DNA from: Draconibacterium sp037442685
GTDB taxonomy: Bacteria; Bacteroidota; Bacteroidia; Bacteroidales; Prolixibacteraceae
Length of the DNA: 64,000 bases
Direction of reading: 5' to 3'
Assembly: GCA_037442685.1 (NCBI GenBank)
Contig: JBBIPU010000005.1
Span: 1-64,000 of the forward strand
A program made the position numbers and the translations under genes. Under the pieces are notes generated by a model. That model saw only the letters and a list, made by a program, of their open reading frames with translations. It was not told where the DNA came from and made no database searches. This document shows positions 51,783 through 61,979 of this stretch, in pieces; position 1 is the stretch's first letter, and each line of letters opens with the position of its first letter.

Positions 51783-54587
51783 ATGCATTTCAGAATTGTT
51801 ATTGCGGTAATCCTGTTTTTCGGTTTTTTTGTTTCCTGCAGGATTGACAACACAAATGATCCCTGGATAATTACAGCGCCTGCCGGGGAAAAATTCACCC
51901 AAATCAATAAAACAGGAACCACGGTCATTCCAAACGGACGATTATTAACACCTGAAGGGAAAAGCATAATAGTTGCCCCGCATCCGTATGGTCTGACTTT
52001 GAGCCCCGACGGTAATATTGTTGTAACAGCCAATTCAGGTATCCGGCCTCTTTCAATTTCGATAATCAGGAATATTTTATCCGGGAATCCTGAAGTGCAA
52101 CAGGTTCCTCCGGGTCCGGCAACCGATGAAGGTGTGCTGGCTTCGGTTTTCATGGGACTGGCAGTGTCGAAGGATAACAAACTGGTTTATGTATCTGGTG
52201 GACAGGCAAATAAAATCTACATTTTTGATCTGAACACAGGGGAGAAAAAAGATTCCATTGATTGCAAATATAAATCTGATGGTCAGGATTATACCGACGG
52301 TTACATTGGCGACATGGTTCTTTCTGAAGATGGGAAGAAACTTTATGCAGTCGATCAGATTGGATTCAGAATGGTAATCATTGATACCGGAACAAAAAAG
52401 CTTGAACACAGTGTTCCGGTTGGAAGATATCCTTTTGGAATTTGCCTTTCACCCGACGGAAAGAAGGTTTATGTTGCCAATGTCGGGATGTTTCAATACA
52501 GCATGATTGGCGGAATAACAAAAGCCAATGTTTCAGAAAAAGCGTTGAAATATCCTCCTTTTGCTTATGGAAGTAAAGAAATGATTGAAGGCATTGAAAA
52601 CGATTCCATATCGGTAAAAGGATTAGGTGAAATGAATTCTCCTGAGGCATTTTCCGTTTTTACCATTAGCCTGGCAAATCCTGAAAAACCTGAAGTAATT
52701 GCAAAAACGAGAACCGGCAACCTGGTGGGGGCGCTGGTTGAAGATTTTCCGGCAGTCGGCGGTTCAAGCCCGAACTCGCTGGTTGCAACCGATGACTATG
52801 TTTTTGTTACCAACGGAAACAACGATAATATTTCTGTTATTTCCATCGAAAAAGATACAGTCGTAAACACAATTTATATTAAACCCGACGAAAGGGTGAA
52901 ACAATTTCGCGGTGTGATTCCTTTCGGATTGGCTTTGTCGCCTGATAACAAACGTTTATACGTTGCCTGTTCAGGAATAAATGCAGTTGCAGTGGTTGAT
53001 ATAAAAAAACTCGAAGTCACCGGGTTTATTCCAACTGGTTGGTTTCCTGCCAAACTGAAAGTGAGCAACGATGGAAAAAAACTTGTCATCTCGAATGCAA
53101 AGGGATTTGGCAGCGGTCCAAACGGAGGCTCGACCTTTGAACCCGGACCGGAGGGAAGCTACATTGGATCGTTAATGAAAGGGACCGTTCAGGTGGTGGA
53201 TATTCCTTCGGATGAAGAACTTAAAACAATTACGAAGCAGGTAATTGCCAATAATTTTAACTTCGAAAAAGCTACATCCGAAAGATTTGCATGGCGTAAA
53301 AACAACCCGGTTCCGCTTTATCCGCACGTAAAAGAAAGCCCGATCAAACACATTGTATTTATTTCGAAAGAGAACCGGACTTACGACGAAGTTTTCGGGC
53401 AGATGACAAAAGGCAACGGTGAACCTGAACTTGCACGGTACGGAAAAGGTGCAACTTTCAGGAACAAAAAACGGACAGAAACTGTAGAGAATAACGATGT
53501 AATGGTAAACCACCTGAAACTGGCCGGTGAATTTGCCATTTCCGATAATTTTTATGTCGATGCTGATGTTTCTGCCGACGGACACCGCTGGCTGGTAAAT
53601 ACTTATCCCAACGAATGGACTGAAACCTGCACCGCAGCAAGTTACGGCGGAAACCGCGAATTTAAATTCGATTCGAAAGCCCCCGGAATTTATGCAATGA
53701 ACGGAGCCGCCGGAGCAATTTATCCTGAAGATTATAATGAAGCGGGTTCGATGTGGGACCATTTGGAAAGAAATAAAATCAATTTCTATAATTTCGGATT
53801 CAGTATCATGTTCGAACCGGGTATTTACGAAGAAAAATATAAATACGAAGGTATCAGGCATTACATCAATTACCCGCTCCCCCAGCCAATCTGGGACCGC
53901 ACTTCAAAACAATATCCCACTTACAACACTGCCATCCCCGACCAGTTCAGGATTGATCAGTTTCAAAAGGAATTTACAGAAAAATGGCTGAACGGCAGGG
54001 ATACAATGCCATCGCTGATGACAGTGATTATTCCGAACGATCACGGTGCCGACGACCGCCCCGACGCCGGTTATCCATTCCGCGAAAGTTACATGGCCGA
54101 CAATGACCTTGCAGTTGGCAGAATAGTTGAATTCCTGTCGCACACTCCTTACTGGAAAAACATGCTGATCGTAATCACAGAGGATGATGCCCAGAATGGC
54201 GTTGACCATATTGATGCCCACCGCAGCGTGCTGATGCTGATTTCGCCCTGGGTGAAAAAAGATTATGTAAGTCACGTTCATTACAGTTTTGGCAGCATTT
54301 TTAAAACATTCTGGAATATTCTTGGTTTACCATATTTAAATCAGTACGATGCAGGGGCTACTGATTTTGCTGATTTCTTTACTGAAACTCCCGATTTTAC
54401 ACCTTATTCAGCTCTCCCGGTTGAAAAAAGGATTTTCGATCCGCAAAGAGCGCTTGATCCGTTTGATGAAAATTTTAACTGGAAAGCGTTGAAAGAAGCG
54501 CCGGAACTGGATAATAAAGAAGATATGCTTAGAGAAAGCAAGGAAAAAGACGAATACAGGTTACAGAACCGCGAAAAGGAAAAATAA
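51783..54587 (+). CDS. YncE-type beta-propeller/phosphoesterase fusion lipoprotein
   Basis: A 934-aa lipoprotein (lipobox FFVSC, mature Cys at about residue 19). The N-terminal part (about 40-460) is a YVTN/YncE-like propeller with repeats such as PYGLTLSPDGNIVVTANSG and PFGICLSPDGKKVYVANVG. The C-terminal part (about 500-870) is a phosphoesterase of the PF04185 type, with IVFISKENRTYDEVFG, DNFYVDADVSADGHRW, PNDHGADDRPDAGYP and ITEDDAQNGVDHIDAHRS (metal and catalytic region). The family is annotated as bifunctional YncE/alkaline-phosphatase-superfamily; natural substrates are unknown. First of a tandem pair. Confidence 0.85.
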   Translation: MHFRIVIAVILFFGFFVSCRIDNTNDPWIITAPAGEKFTQINKTGTTVIPNGRLLTPEGKSIIVAPHPYGLTLSPDGNIVVTANSGIRPLSISIIRNILSGNPEVQQVPPGPATDEGVLASVFMGLAVSKDNKLVYVSGGQANKIYIFDLNTGEKKDSIDCKYKSDGQDYTDGYIGDMVLSEDGKKLYAVDQIGFRMVIIDTGTKKLEHSVPVGRYPFGICLSPDGKKVYVANVGMFQYSMIGGITKANVSEKALKYPPFAYGSKEMIEGIENDSISVKGLGEMNSPEAFSVFTISLANPEKPEVIAKTRTGNLVGALVEDFPAVGGSSPNSLVATDDYVFVTNGNNDNISVISIEKDTVVNTIYIKPDERVKQFRGVIPFGLALSPDNKRLYVACSGINAVAVVDIKKLEVTGFIPTGWFPAKLKVSNDGKKLVISNAKGFGSGPNGGSTFEPGPEGSYIGSLMKGTVQVVDIPSDEELKTITKQVIANNFNFEKATSERFAWRKNNPVPLYPHVKESPIKHIVFISKENRTYDEVFGQMTKGNGEPELARYGKGATFRNKKRTETVENNDVMVNHLKLAGEFAISDNFYVDADVSADGHRWLVNTYPNEWTETCTAASYGGNREFKFDSKAPGIYAMNGAAGAIYPEDYNEAGSMWDHLERNKINFYNFGFSIMFEPGIYEEKYKYEGIRHYINYPLPQPIWDRTSKQYPTYNTAIPDQFRIDQFQKEFTEKWLNGRDTMPSLMTVIIPNDHGADDRPDAGYPFRESYMADNDLAVGRIVEFLSHTPYWKNMLIVITEDDAQNGVDHIDAHRSVLMLISPWVKKDYVSHVHYSFGSIFKTFWNILGLPYLNQYDAGATDFADFFTETPDFTPYSALPVEKRIFDPQRALDPFDENFNWKALKEAPELDNKEDMLRESKEKDEYRLQNREKEK

Positions 54588-54684
54588 TAGCCCTATTTTT
54601 ATATACCTGTAAACCTGGTGAAGAAAGTGACATTTTACACATTCAAATTTTACGATAATTGAAAGGAATTATAATAATTTAAGC

Positions 54685-57372
54685 ATGAAAAAAAGATTCG
54701 GAATATTGATTGTTTTTTTTTGTGTTTCAGCTTTTTTATCGGTTGAAGGACAAAACAGGAAAGATAACAAAGAGCAGAAAAAATACCTTGGATCGTACGA
54801 GAAACAAACACTCTCAAATAACAACCTGCCAGTAATGATGCCTTACAACCGATGGATTGATCCGGCCGGTGAACAATTTTATTTCGGCGACAGCGAACAG
54901 GAAAATCATGCGCTTGATTGTTCGGTTTCACCCGATGGAAAATGGATCGCTGTTGAAGGTCGCTATTCAGTCGTTATTTATTCCACTGACCAGAAAAAAA
55001 TTGTGCATCGTTTTGTATTAGCTGATTATTTTGGAAGAGCCAACGTAATGAACACATTTTCAGGAATAACCTGGAGCAAAGGAACCGGCAAATACGAAAT
55101 TTTCTGGAGCGCTTCAGGAAGCGGTGGTAAATCGTATGTTGTTCTTGCTGAATGGGATAGCCAAAAACCAGAGATTAAGAAAACCTTCATTTTCGATCCT
55201 GAAAGTCCGGCCGAAAATGCTTTAGCTAACGAATTGGTTGTGTCTGAAGAATCGGGTAATAAGTTTCTTTACGTGGTTCTGAATGGGAACAACAAACTAA
55301 TAAAGATAAATATTGCTTCTGGCGAAACTGTCTGGACAGCAGAAACAGGAGTTGCACCATTCGGTTTGACAAAAGCCGGTGACAAACTGTATGTTACAAA
55401 CTGGGCCGGTGGAATACCTGACAAAAACGATATTAACGTTGCCGGAATTCCCTGGGGAAGTGCAAAAACAGATCCTGAAACCGGAGCTACCCGAGAGGGA
55501 ACCGTTTCGGTATTTAATGCAACCGACGGAACTTTGCTAAAAGAAATAATTGTTGGGCTGCATCCGAACGATATCATTACAAGCCCCGACCAGAAATATG
55601 TTTTTATTGCCAATGCAAACAGTGATGCGGTTTCTGTAATAAAAACCTCAACAGATGAAATTACGGAAACAATATCGGTTCGGCTTGCTGAAGAAAGGAA
55701 TCAGTACTTTGGCGATTCTCCGAATGGTTTAGCCATTTCAAACGATGGTCAGACATTATTTGCAGCCAACGGAATGGATAATGCCGTTGCAGTTGTAAAA
55801 CTCGGAATGGCTGCTTCATCAGGTTCAGCCCAGCAAAAAAGCACTGTTGCCGGATTCATCCCGACCGGCGCTTATCCGGGTGCGGTTTGTTTGTTTGGCA
55901 ACAATCAGATGTTGGTGACAAATATTGAAGCTGAAGGCGCCCGGATACCTTTTATTTCGGAAGAAACCAAAAAGACTTCTTACAACTCGCATAAAATGAT
56001 GGCGTCGTTTTCGGTGATTCCTTTGCCTGATAAAAAACAACTGGAAAAATATACGCAGCGGGTGGAAAAAGGCAACCAGTTATTCAGGATTGAATTAACA
56101 GAACAGATGCCCCGCGAAAATGTAACACCGGTTCCTGTACCGTTGAGGATTGGCGAACCGTCGGTTTTCAAACATATTTTATATATCATCAAGGAAAACC
56201 GCACTTACGACCAGGTCCTGGGAGATGTAAAAGCCGGGGACGGCGATTCTTCGCTGTGCATTTTTGGCAGACAGGTTACTCCAAACACACACAAATTATG
56301 CAAGGATTTTATGCTCCTCGACAATTTTTATTCATCCGGAAAATGTTCCGCAGAAGGGCACCAGTGGACCGACATGGCCATTGTTAACGATTATATTGAA
56401 AAAAATGTGCGCGCCTGGTTCCGCAGCTATCCGCATGTTCAGGAAGATGCTTTGGCATACGTACCCACAGGATTTATCTGGGACAATGCCCGTGTTCATG
56501 GTAAAAATGTCAGAATTTATGGTGAAGCCTGTGTACCTGAATTCGACAGCAAACAAACATGGGATTCCATTTACACTAAATTCAGGCTGGGAAAAGTTTT
56601 TGAATTTAAAAATAACACAACAATCGCCCCTGTCAGAGAAATACTGAGCCAGAATTATCCGGGTTACGACGGTCATAAAATTCCCGATGTTTTGCGGGCA
56701 AAAACTTTTGTCGATGAATTAAAGGAATACGAAAAAATGGAAGGTGACCAGTTGCCTGAACTGATGATAATGGCACTTCCGAATGATCATACCGGTGGTA
56801 CACGCCCCGGACTTCCCACCCCGCGTGCTATGGTAGCCGACAATGACCTGGCGCTCGGACAGATTATTGAAGCTGTTTCGAAAAGCAGGTTCTGGGACAG
56901 CACCGTTATTTTTATAGTTGAAGATGATTCGCAGGCCGGATGGGATCATGTTTCGGCGTACCGCACGGTTGGACTTGTGGTCAGTCCTTATTCAAAATCT
57001 CATAAAACAAACCACACCAATTACAACCAGGTTTCGATGGTACGTACCATTGAACAGATTCTCGGACTGCCACCGATGAATATTATGGATGCCACTGCCA
57101 TGCCAATGTTCGACTGCTTTAATTCAAAGCCCGACAATTCACCATTCATTTCTGTTCCAAACGAAATCCCGCTGGATGAAATGAACAGGGAACTTTCGGT
57201 AATCAGCGGCAAAGAACTTCATTATGCAAAAAAAAGCATGCTGCCTCAGTTCGACAGGATTGATGCGGGTGACGACGACCTTTTTAACCGGATTATCTGG
57301 TTTGCTTCAAAAGGGAAAAAACCGTATCCGGCAAAATACGCCGGAAAGGATATTGATGATGAAGATGATTAA
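54685..57372 (+). CDS. Second YncE-propeller/phosphoesterase protein
   Basis: An 895-aa paralogue of the preceding gene. It has an ordinary signal peptide (GILIVFFCVSAFLSVEGQ) rather than a lipobox. The propeller (about 65-430; GLTKAGDKLYVTNWAGG, PNGLAISNDGQTLFAANGMDN) is followed by the phosphoesterase: ILYIIKENRTYDQVLGD near residue 500, SSGKCSAEGHQWTDMA, PNDHTGGTRPGLPTPRAM and IVEDDSQAGWDHVSAYRT. It ends with a run of Asp residues. It starts 97 bp after the first copy. Probably periplasmic, so the two copies may differ in location. Confidence 0.85.
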   Translation: MKKRFGILIVFFCVSAFLSVEGQNRKDNKEQKKYLGSYEKQTLSNNNLPVMMPYNRWIDPAGEQFYFGDSEQENHALDCSVSPDGKWIAVEGRYSVVIYSTDQKKIVHRFVLADYFGRANVMNTFSGITWSKGTGKYEIFWSASGSGGKSYVVLAEWDSQKPEIKKTFIFDPESPAENALANELVVSEESGNKFLYVVLNGNNKLIKINIASGETVWTAETGVAPFGLTKAGDKLYVTNWAGGIPDKNDINVAGIPWGSAKTDPETGATREGTVSVFNATDGTLLKEIIVGLHPNDIITSPDQKYVFIANANSDAVSVIKTSTDEITETISVRLAEERNQYFGDSPNGLAISNDGQTLFAANGMDNAVAVVKLGMAASSGSAQQKSTVAGFIPTGAYPGAVCLFGNNQMLVTNIEAEGARIPFISEETKKTSYNSHKMMASFSVIPLPDKKQLEKYTQRVEKGNQLFRIELTEQMPRENVTPVPVPLRIGEPSVFKHILYIIKENRTYDQVLGDVKAGDGDSSLCIFGRQVTPNTHKLCKDFMLLDNFYSSGKCSAEGHQWTDMAIVNDYIEKNVRAWFRSYPHVQEDALAYVPTGFIWDNARVHGKNVRIYGEACVPEFDSKQTWDSIYTKFRLGKVFEFKNNTTIAPVREILSQNYPGYDGHKIPDVLRAKTFVDELKEYEKMEGDQLPELMIMALPNDHTGGTRPGLPTPRAMVADNDLALGQIIEAVSKSRFWDSTVIFIVEDDSQAGWDHVSAYRTVGLVVSPYSKSHKTNHTNYNQVSMVRTIEQILGLPPMNIMDATAMPMFDCFNSKPDNSPFISVPNEIPLDEMNRELSVISGKELHYAKKSMLPQFDRIDAGDDDLFNRIIWFASKGKKPYPAKYAGKDIDDEDD

Positions 57373-57451
57373 ATCATAGAAAATTAAGCTGACAAAATGA
57401 AACTTCATCTGAATTTATGATTTGACCGGAGTATTTCAATATTGAATTCAT

Positions 57452-57482
57452 TTCCCAAAAATATTATTTTTGTCCTCCCGGA
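57452..57482 (+). promoter_or_regulatory. Full Bacteroidota promoter (TTG-N20-TATTTTTG) before the first GH5 gene
   Basis: TTG at 57452-57454, 20-bp spacer, TATTTTTG at 57475-57482: both elements of the Bacteroidota consensus. It lies 64 bp upstream of the ATG at 57547 and inside the longer frame beginning at 57442, supporting the later start. Confidence 0.6.
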
Positions 57483-57546
57483 AATTCATCCGGTGACCAT
57501 AAGTCGCCCGGTGAATAAGCCGACTAACGATTTTTCAGATAATACA

Positions 57547-60267
57547 ATGAAACCGGTAAAAACATTTTTAATAATCATTCTTCTTTTAATAGTTACAACC
57601 CAATATTCATACTCACAGGGATTTCTTCACCGTACCGGAAAATATTTGTACGACGGTGAAGGAAACGAAGTCATCCTCCGCGGAATTGGCACAGGTAACT
57701 GGATGTTGCAGGAGGGTTACATGATGCAGACTTCGGATGTGGCAAACACGCAGCACGAATTCAGGAATAAATTGATCGGCACAATTGGCGAGGCAAAAAC
57801 CGACAGCTTTTACACAGTGTGGCTCGGTTCACATTTCAGAAAAATCGATGTTGACTCGATGAAATCGTGGGGATTTAACAGCATCCGCGTGGCAATGCAC
57901 TACAAATGGTTTACTCCGCCAATTGAAGAAGAACCGGTTCCCGGTGAAATCACGTGGCTTGAAAAAGGATTTACCTTGATCGATTCGTTGCTTGACTGGT
58001 GCAGCAAAAACAGGATGTACCTGATTCTCGATTTACACGGAGCCCCCGGGGGACAAGGCAAAGATGCAGCAATTTCGGATTATGATCCGTCGAAACCATC
58101 GTTGTGGGAAAGTCAGGCAAACAGGAACAAAACCATTGCCCTGTGGAAAAAACTGGCCCAAAGATACAGCGCCGAACCGTGGATTGGCGGGTACGACCTG
58201 ATCAACGAAACAAACTGGACAATGACAAACAGCAATGCAGCTTTGTGGGATTTACTTAAACAGATTACTGCTGCAATCCGCGAAGTTGACAATAACCACC
58301 TGATTATCATCGAAGGAAACGGATTTGCCAATGATTACACTGGATTACCTGTAATCTGGGATAATAACCTGGCTTTGAGTTTCCACAAGTACTGGTCGTA
58401 CAACGACGCAGGATCGCTAAACTGGATCATCAATCTCCGGAATCAGCGGAATGTTCCGGTCTGGTTAGGCGAATCGGGTGAAAACTCAAATGTCTGGTTT
58501 ACCGAACTGATCGCCCTTTGCGAAAAAAACCGTATCGGCTGGTCGTGGTGGCCGGTGAAAAAGGCAGGAATAAATAATCCTCTGAAAGTAACTGTAAATG
58601 ATGATTATACAAAGCTTATCAATTACTGGAAAGGAACCGCACCTAATCCGGGAGTGGATGCCGCTTTTAAAGCAGTACTTCAGTTTGCTGCAAACCACCG
58701 GCTTGAAAATTGTAGTTTTCAGAAAGATGTCGTGGATGCAATGATCCGTCAGCCTTTTACTACAGAAACCATCCCGTTTAAAATATATCAAACCGGCGAA
58801 CCTGTTTATGCAACCGATTACAACCTTGGAAGAAACGGCTATGCGTATTTCGACAACGATACCGCTGATTATCATGGAAGTACAGGTACATACACCAACT
58901 GGAACCAGGGCTGGAGTTACCGGAATGACGGCGTTGACATAGAAAAATGCACAGACAGTGAAGCCAGCAATGGTTTCAATGTTGGATGGACCGGTAATAA
59001 TGAATGGATGGAATACACAGTGAAAGTTGATTCAACAGCGGGTTACACTTTGGATATCCGGTCGGCTTCAGGTTCAAGCGGATCAAAAGTGCATCTCGAA
59101 GCAAACGGAAAGGTAATTACTCCCTTGATTAGCCTTCCCGGTACTTCAGGCTGGTTTAACTGGCGCACTAAAACCATTTCGGGTGTCATTCTCGAAAAGG
59201 GGACCAACATCCTCAGGTTTGTTTTTGACCAGGGCGGATCGAATCTTAATTATTTTAAATTTTCTGCCCCCGTTTCAACCGACAGCCTGAAATTTGAAAA
59301 TTTGTATGCCGCTTCCTCAACCGACGGGAAAAGTATTATCCTGACTTTAAATAAAGATATTACGTCGCCTGTCGAAGAAATTTTATCCACCGATTTTTTA
59401 GTTACCATTAATAACCAGGCAGTTGAAATCAGTAAAATCGAAATTGATAACAAGAATCAGAGCGTTTTAATTATTTCAGTGACCGATCCTCTGTATTACG
59501 GAGGAACGATCAGGATTGGATACCAGGGTAACACAATTCTGAATAAAAACCAGCAATTGGAGAAGTTTTCAAATTTGTCTGTTATAAACAATCTTCCGGT
59601 ACGTTATAATTTCCCTGGTAGAATTCAATCCGAGAATTACTATTATAATAATGGTATGGTCAGCGAAAGTTGTACCGATGCCGGAGGTGGTTCCGACATG
59701 GGATTTGCCAATCCGGGCGATTACATGGATTACCTTGTGAATGTGCCGGTTTCGCGGCATTACAACTTTAATTTCAGGGTTGCTTCAGAACGTACAACAA
59801 GCCAGATAATAATCCGCAGAGGCGAAGGAAATGACTTTACCGCAATCGACACGGTTACTATCAATTCAACCGGTGGCTGGCAAAACTGGAAAACGATTGC
59901 ATCAACCGCTTATCTTCCCGGAGGAAGATATACTTTGCGTATTTATGTCAGGTCAGGCGAGTTCAATATCAACTGGTTTGAAACGACAGGCACACCGGTT
60001 ACAGAAATTGAAACAACTGAAATTGCGGATGTACTTGTTTATCCGAATCCTGCAGACGATTTTATCAGTGTTGACCTGTCAGGAATAAACGGAAACAATT
60101 TCAAAATCGACCTTTACAATTCGTTTGGCCAGGTTGTGAAATCAGTCAGTCAGCCGGGATCCGGAAAAATTCAGATTTCAATATCCGATCTCAGAAAAGG
60201 ATTGTACATGTTGAAGTTAAGTGATGAAAATAAATTGATAAAAACCGCGAAACTGATTCTAAAATAA
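57547..60267 (+). CDS. Secreted GH5 glycosidase with two CBM6-type modules and T9SS sorting domain
   Basis: A 906-aa exported enzyme. Signal peptide about 1-24. GH5 catalytic domain about 25-375: the conserved RGIGTGNWML, DLHGAPGGQG, the acid/base Glu in DLINETNW and the nucleophile Glu in WLGESGEN. Two CBM6-like modules follow (about 420-570 with GFNVGWTGNNEWMEYTV, and about 690-820 with SENYYYNNGMV and MGFANPGDYMDYLV), separated by a beta domain, and then a type A T9SS sorting domain (VLVYPNPADDF ... LKLSDENKLIKTAKLIL). The GNW and DLHGAPG motifs are close to exo-beta-1,3-glucanase-type GH5, but the substrate is inferred. Confidence 0.9.
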   Translation: MKPVKTFLIIILLLIVTTQYSYSQGFLHRTGKYLYDGEGNEVILRGIGTGNWMLQEGYMMQTSDVANTQHEFRNKLIGTIGEAKTDSFYTVWLGSHFRKIDVDSMKSWGFNSIRVAMHYKWFTPPIEEEPVPGEITWLEKGFTLIDSLLDWCSKNRMYLILDLHGAPGGQGKDAAISDYDPSKPSLWESQANRNKTIALWKKLAQRYSAEPWIGGYDLINETNWTMTNSNAALWDLLKQITAAIREVDNNHLIIIEGNGFANDYTGLPVIWDNNLALSFHKYWSYNDAGSLNWIINLRNQRNVPVWLGESGENSNVWFTELIALCEKNRIGWSWWPVKKAGINNPLKVTVNDDYTKLINYWKGTAPNPGVDAAFKAVLQFAANHRLENCSFQKDVVDAMIRQPFTTETIPFKIYQTGEPVYATDYNLGRNGYAYFDNDTADYHGSTGTYTNWNQGWSYRNDGVDIEKCTDSEASNGFNVGWTGNNEWMEYTVKVDSTAGYTLDIRSASGSSGSKVHLEANGKVITPLISLPGTSGWFNWRTKTISGVILEKGTNILRFVFDQGGSNLNYFKFSAPVSTDSLKFENLYAASSTDGKSIILTLNKDITSPVEEILSTDFLVTINNQAVEISKIEIDNKNQSVLIISVTDPLYYGGTIRIGYQGNTILNKNQQLEKFSNLSVINNLPVRYNFPGRIQSENYYYNNGMVSESCTDAGGGSDMGFANPGDYMDYLVNVPVSRHYNFNFRVASERTTSQIIIRRGEGNDFTAIDTVTINSTGGWQNWKTIASTAYLPGGRYTLRIYVRSGEFNINWFETTGTPVTEIETTEIADVLVYPNPADDFISVDLSGINGNNFKIDLYNSFGQVVKSVSQPGSGKIQISISDLRKGLYMLKLSDENKLIKTAKLILK

Positions 60268-60316
60268 ATTTCTTATTGATTTGAAAAACCGAAACAACTA
60301 ATTAAAATTCAGTACA

Positions 60317-61969
60317 ATGAAACCTGTTCATTATTTTTTGGCACTGCTTACACTTGTTCTTTTTTCATGTTCACAAAAAAAAGTTGCGGAAAATCCTCCG
60401 CTGACCTTTCTGCATACCAGCGGACAATACATGGTTAATGAAAAAAACGACACGGTTTTTTTACGCGGTGTCGGATTAGGAAACTGGTTGCTGCCTGAAG
60501 GTTACATGTGGCACTTTGGCGAGAATGGCGACCGCCCCCGGAAAATTGAAAAGTTAATTGAAGACCTGACTTCACCTGAATTCAACACCAGGTTCTGGAA
60601 GGAGTTCAGGTTGAATTATATTACCGAAGCTGACATTAAACGTGTGGCCGAACTGGGTTTTAATTCGGTAAGACCGGCGCTGAATGCACGGGTTTTTATG
60701 GCCGAAGGCGACACAGCAGTTTTTATTGAAGAAAACTTTACTTTGTTAGACAGTCTGATTTCGTGGTGTGGAAAACACAGGATTTATGTAATTCTTGATA
60801 TGCATGGAGCGCCCGGCGGGCAAACCGGTCAGAATATCGACGACAGCCCGAATAATGAACCTGAACTTTTTATGAATGCCAGGAACGAAGACAGGCTGTT
60901 AAGATTGTGGATGAAACTGGTTGAAAGATACAAGGACAGTCCGGTTGTCGCAGGTTACGATTTATTGAACGAACCGCTTCCCGAAAACACCGGTGCCGCT
61001 GAAAAATACAAACATCTTCTGATGCCTTTTTACAAAAAACTGACAGAAGAAATCAGAAAAACCGACAGAAAACACATGATCATTCTTGAGGGGTACAACT
61101 GGGCAAACAACTGGTCGGAGTTTACCGAGAATTTTGATGAAAATGTTGTTTACCAGTTTCATTATTATTGCTGGAACAATCCCGATCATTTGAACGACAT
61201 CAGCTATTTCCTTCGTGAACGTGACAGACTGGATGCACCGGTTTGGGTAGGCGAAACTGGCGAGAAAGATCCGGCAATCTATTTTGCAACTTCGCAGTAT
61301 TTCGAAAAAAACAATATTGGCTGGTCGTTCTGGCCGTGGAAAAAAATAGATAACCGGCAGGTAATTTACTCGGTTAAAGCTCCTGAAGGATACGATAAAA
61401 TTATCAGGTACAGCGAAGGTGGACAAAAACCGTCGAAAGATTCGGCAGAAATCATATTAACACAACTGCTCGAAAATATTAAAATTGAAAATTGCGATTA
61501 CCTTGATCATATTACAAAAGCCTGGTTCAGACAGATACCAGCGAGAATTTATGCTGTGAATTACGGACACGATGGAGCCGGGATTTCGTACACAGTGAAC
61601 GATTCTGTCAATGCATTGTATTACAGGACTGAAGAACCGGTGAAAACCGTCCTCGTTCAAAATCATGAATCGCAAAGAAGATCGCCTGAAATTGCAATTG
61701 CTTTATCAGAAAATGAGGGCACTATTTACAATGTAAATTCGCCTGAAAATTTTACCGGAACAGTAAAAATTATAGCAAAGGCAAATGTACCTGGTTCAGA
61801 GTTCCTGTTCACGGTAAATAATAAAACAGGTAATTTTTCGCTGAAAGACACTCTCTGGACAGAAATAATCTTTGACAATCAGAATTTTACTGCCGGGAAA
61901 AACATACTTAAAACCGAAATTAAAAACGGCAATATCAACCTGTTGTATTTCGATATTGAGAAAAAGTAA
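60317..61969 (+). CDS. GH5 glycosidase lipoprotein
   Basis: A 550-aa GH5 enzyme, second of the pair. A lipoprotein signal (LLTLVLFSCSQKK, Cys at about residue 19), then the GH5 domain (about 28-380) with RGVGLGNWLLPEGYM, DMHGAPGGQ, the acid/base Glu in DLLNEPL and the nucleophile Glu in WVGETGEK. The C-terminal 150 residues (about 400-550) form a beta-rich, carbohydrate-binding-like module. It starts 49 bp after the first GH5 gene. With surface-exported and membrane-anchored versions of the same family, sequential hydrolysis of one polymer is plausible. It converges with the next gene (10 bp apart). Confidence 0.88.
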   Translation: MKPVHYFLALLTLVLFSCSQKKVAENPPLTFLHTSGQYMVNEKNDTVFLRGVGLGNWLLPEGYMWHFGENGDRPRKIEKLIEDLTSPEFNTRFWKEFRLNYITEADIKRVAELGFNSVRPALNARVFMAEGDTAVFIEENFTLLDSLISWCGKHRIYVILDMHGAPGGQTGQNIDDSPNNEPELFMNARNEDRLLRLWMKLVERYKDSPVVAGYDLLNEPLPENTGAAEKYKHLLMPFYKKLTEEIRKTDRKHMIILEGYNWANNWSEFTENFDENVVYQFHYYCWNNPDHLNDISYFLRERDRLDAPVWVGETGEKDPAIYFATSQYFEKNNIGWSFWPWKKIDNRQVIYSVKAPEGYDKIIRYSEGGQKPSKDSAEIILTQLLENIKIENCDYLDHITKAWFRQIPARIYAVNYGHDGAGISYTVNDSVNALYYRTEEPVKTVLVQNHESQRRSPEIAIALSENEGTIYNVNSPENFTGTVKIIAKANVPGSEFLFTVNNKTGNFSLKDTLWTEIIFDNQNFTAGKNILKTEIKNGNINLLYFDIEKK

Positions 61970-61979
61970 TTTTTACAGT

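Noticed and set aside
53172..53861. Antisense open frame of 229 codons opposite the first propeller-phosphoesterase
   Set aside because: It lies wholly inside a long well-supported gene on the other strand, has cysteine-rich, motif-less sequence and no promoter.
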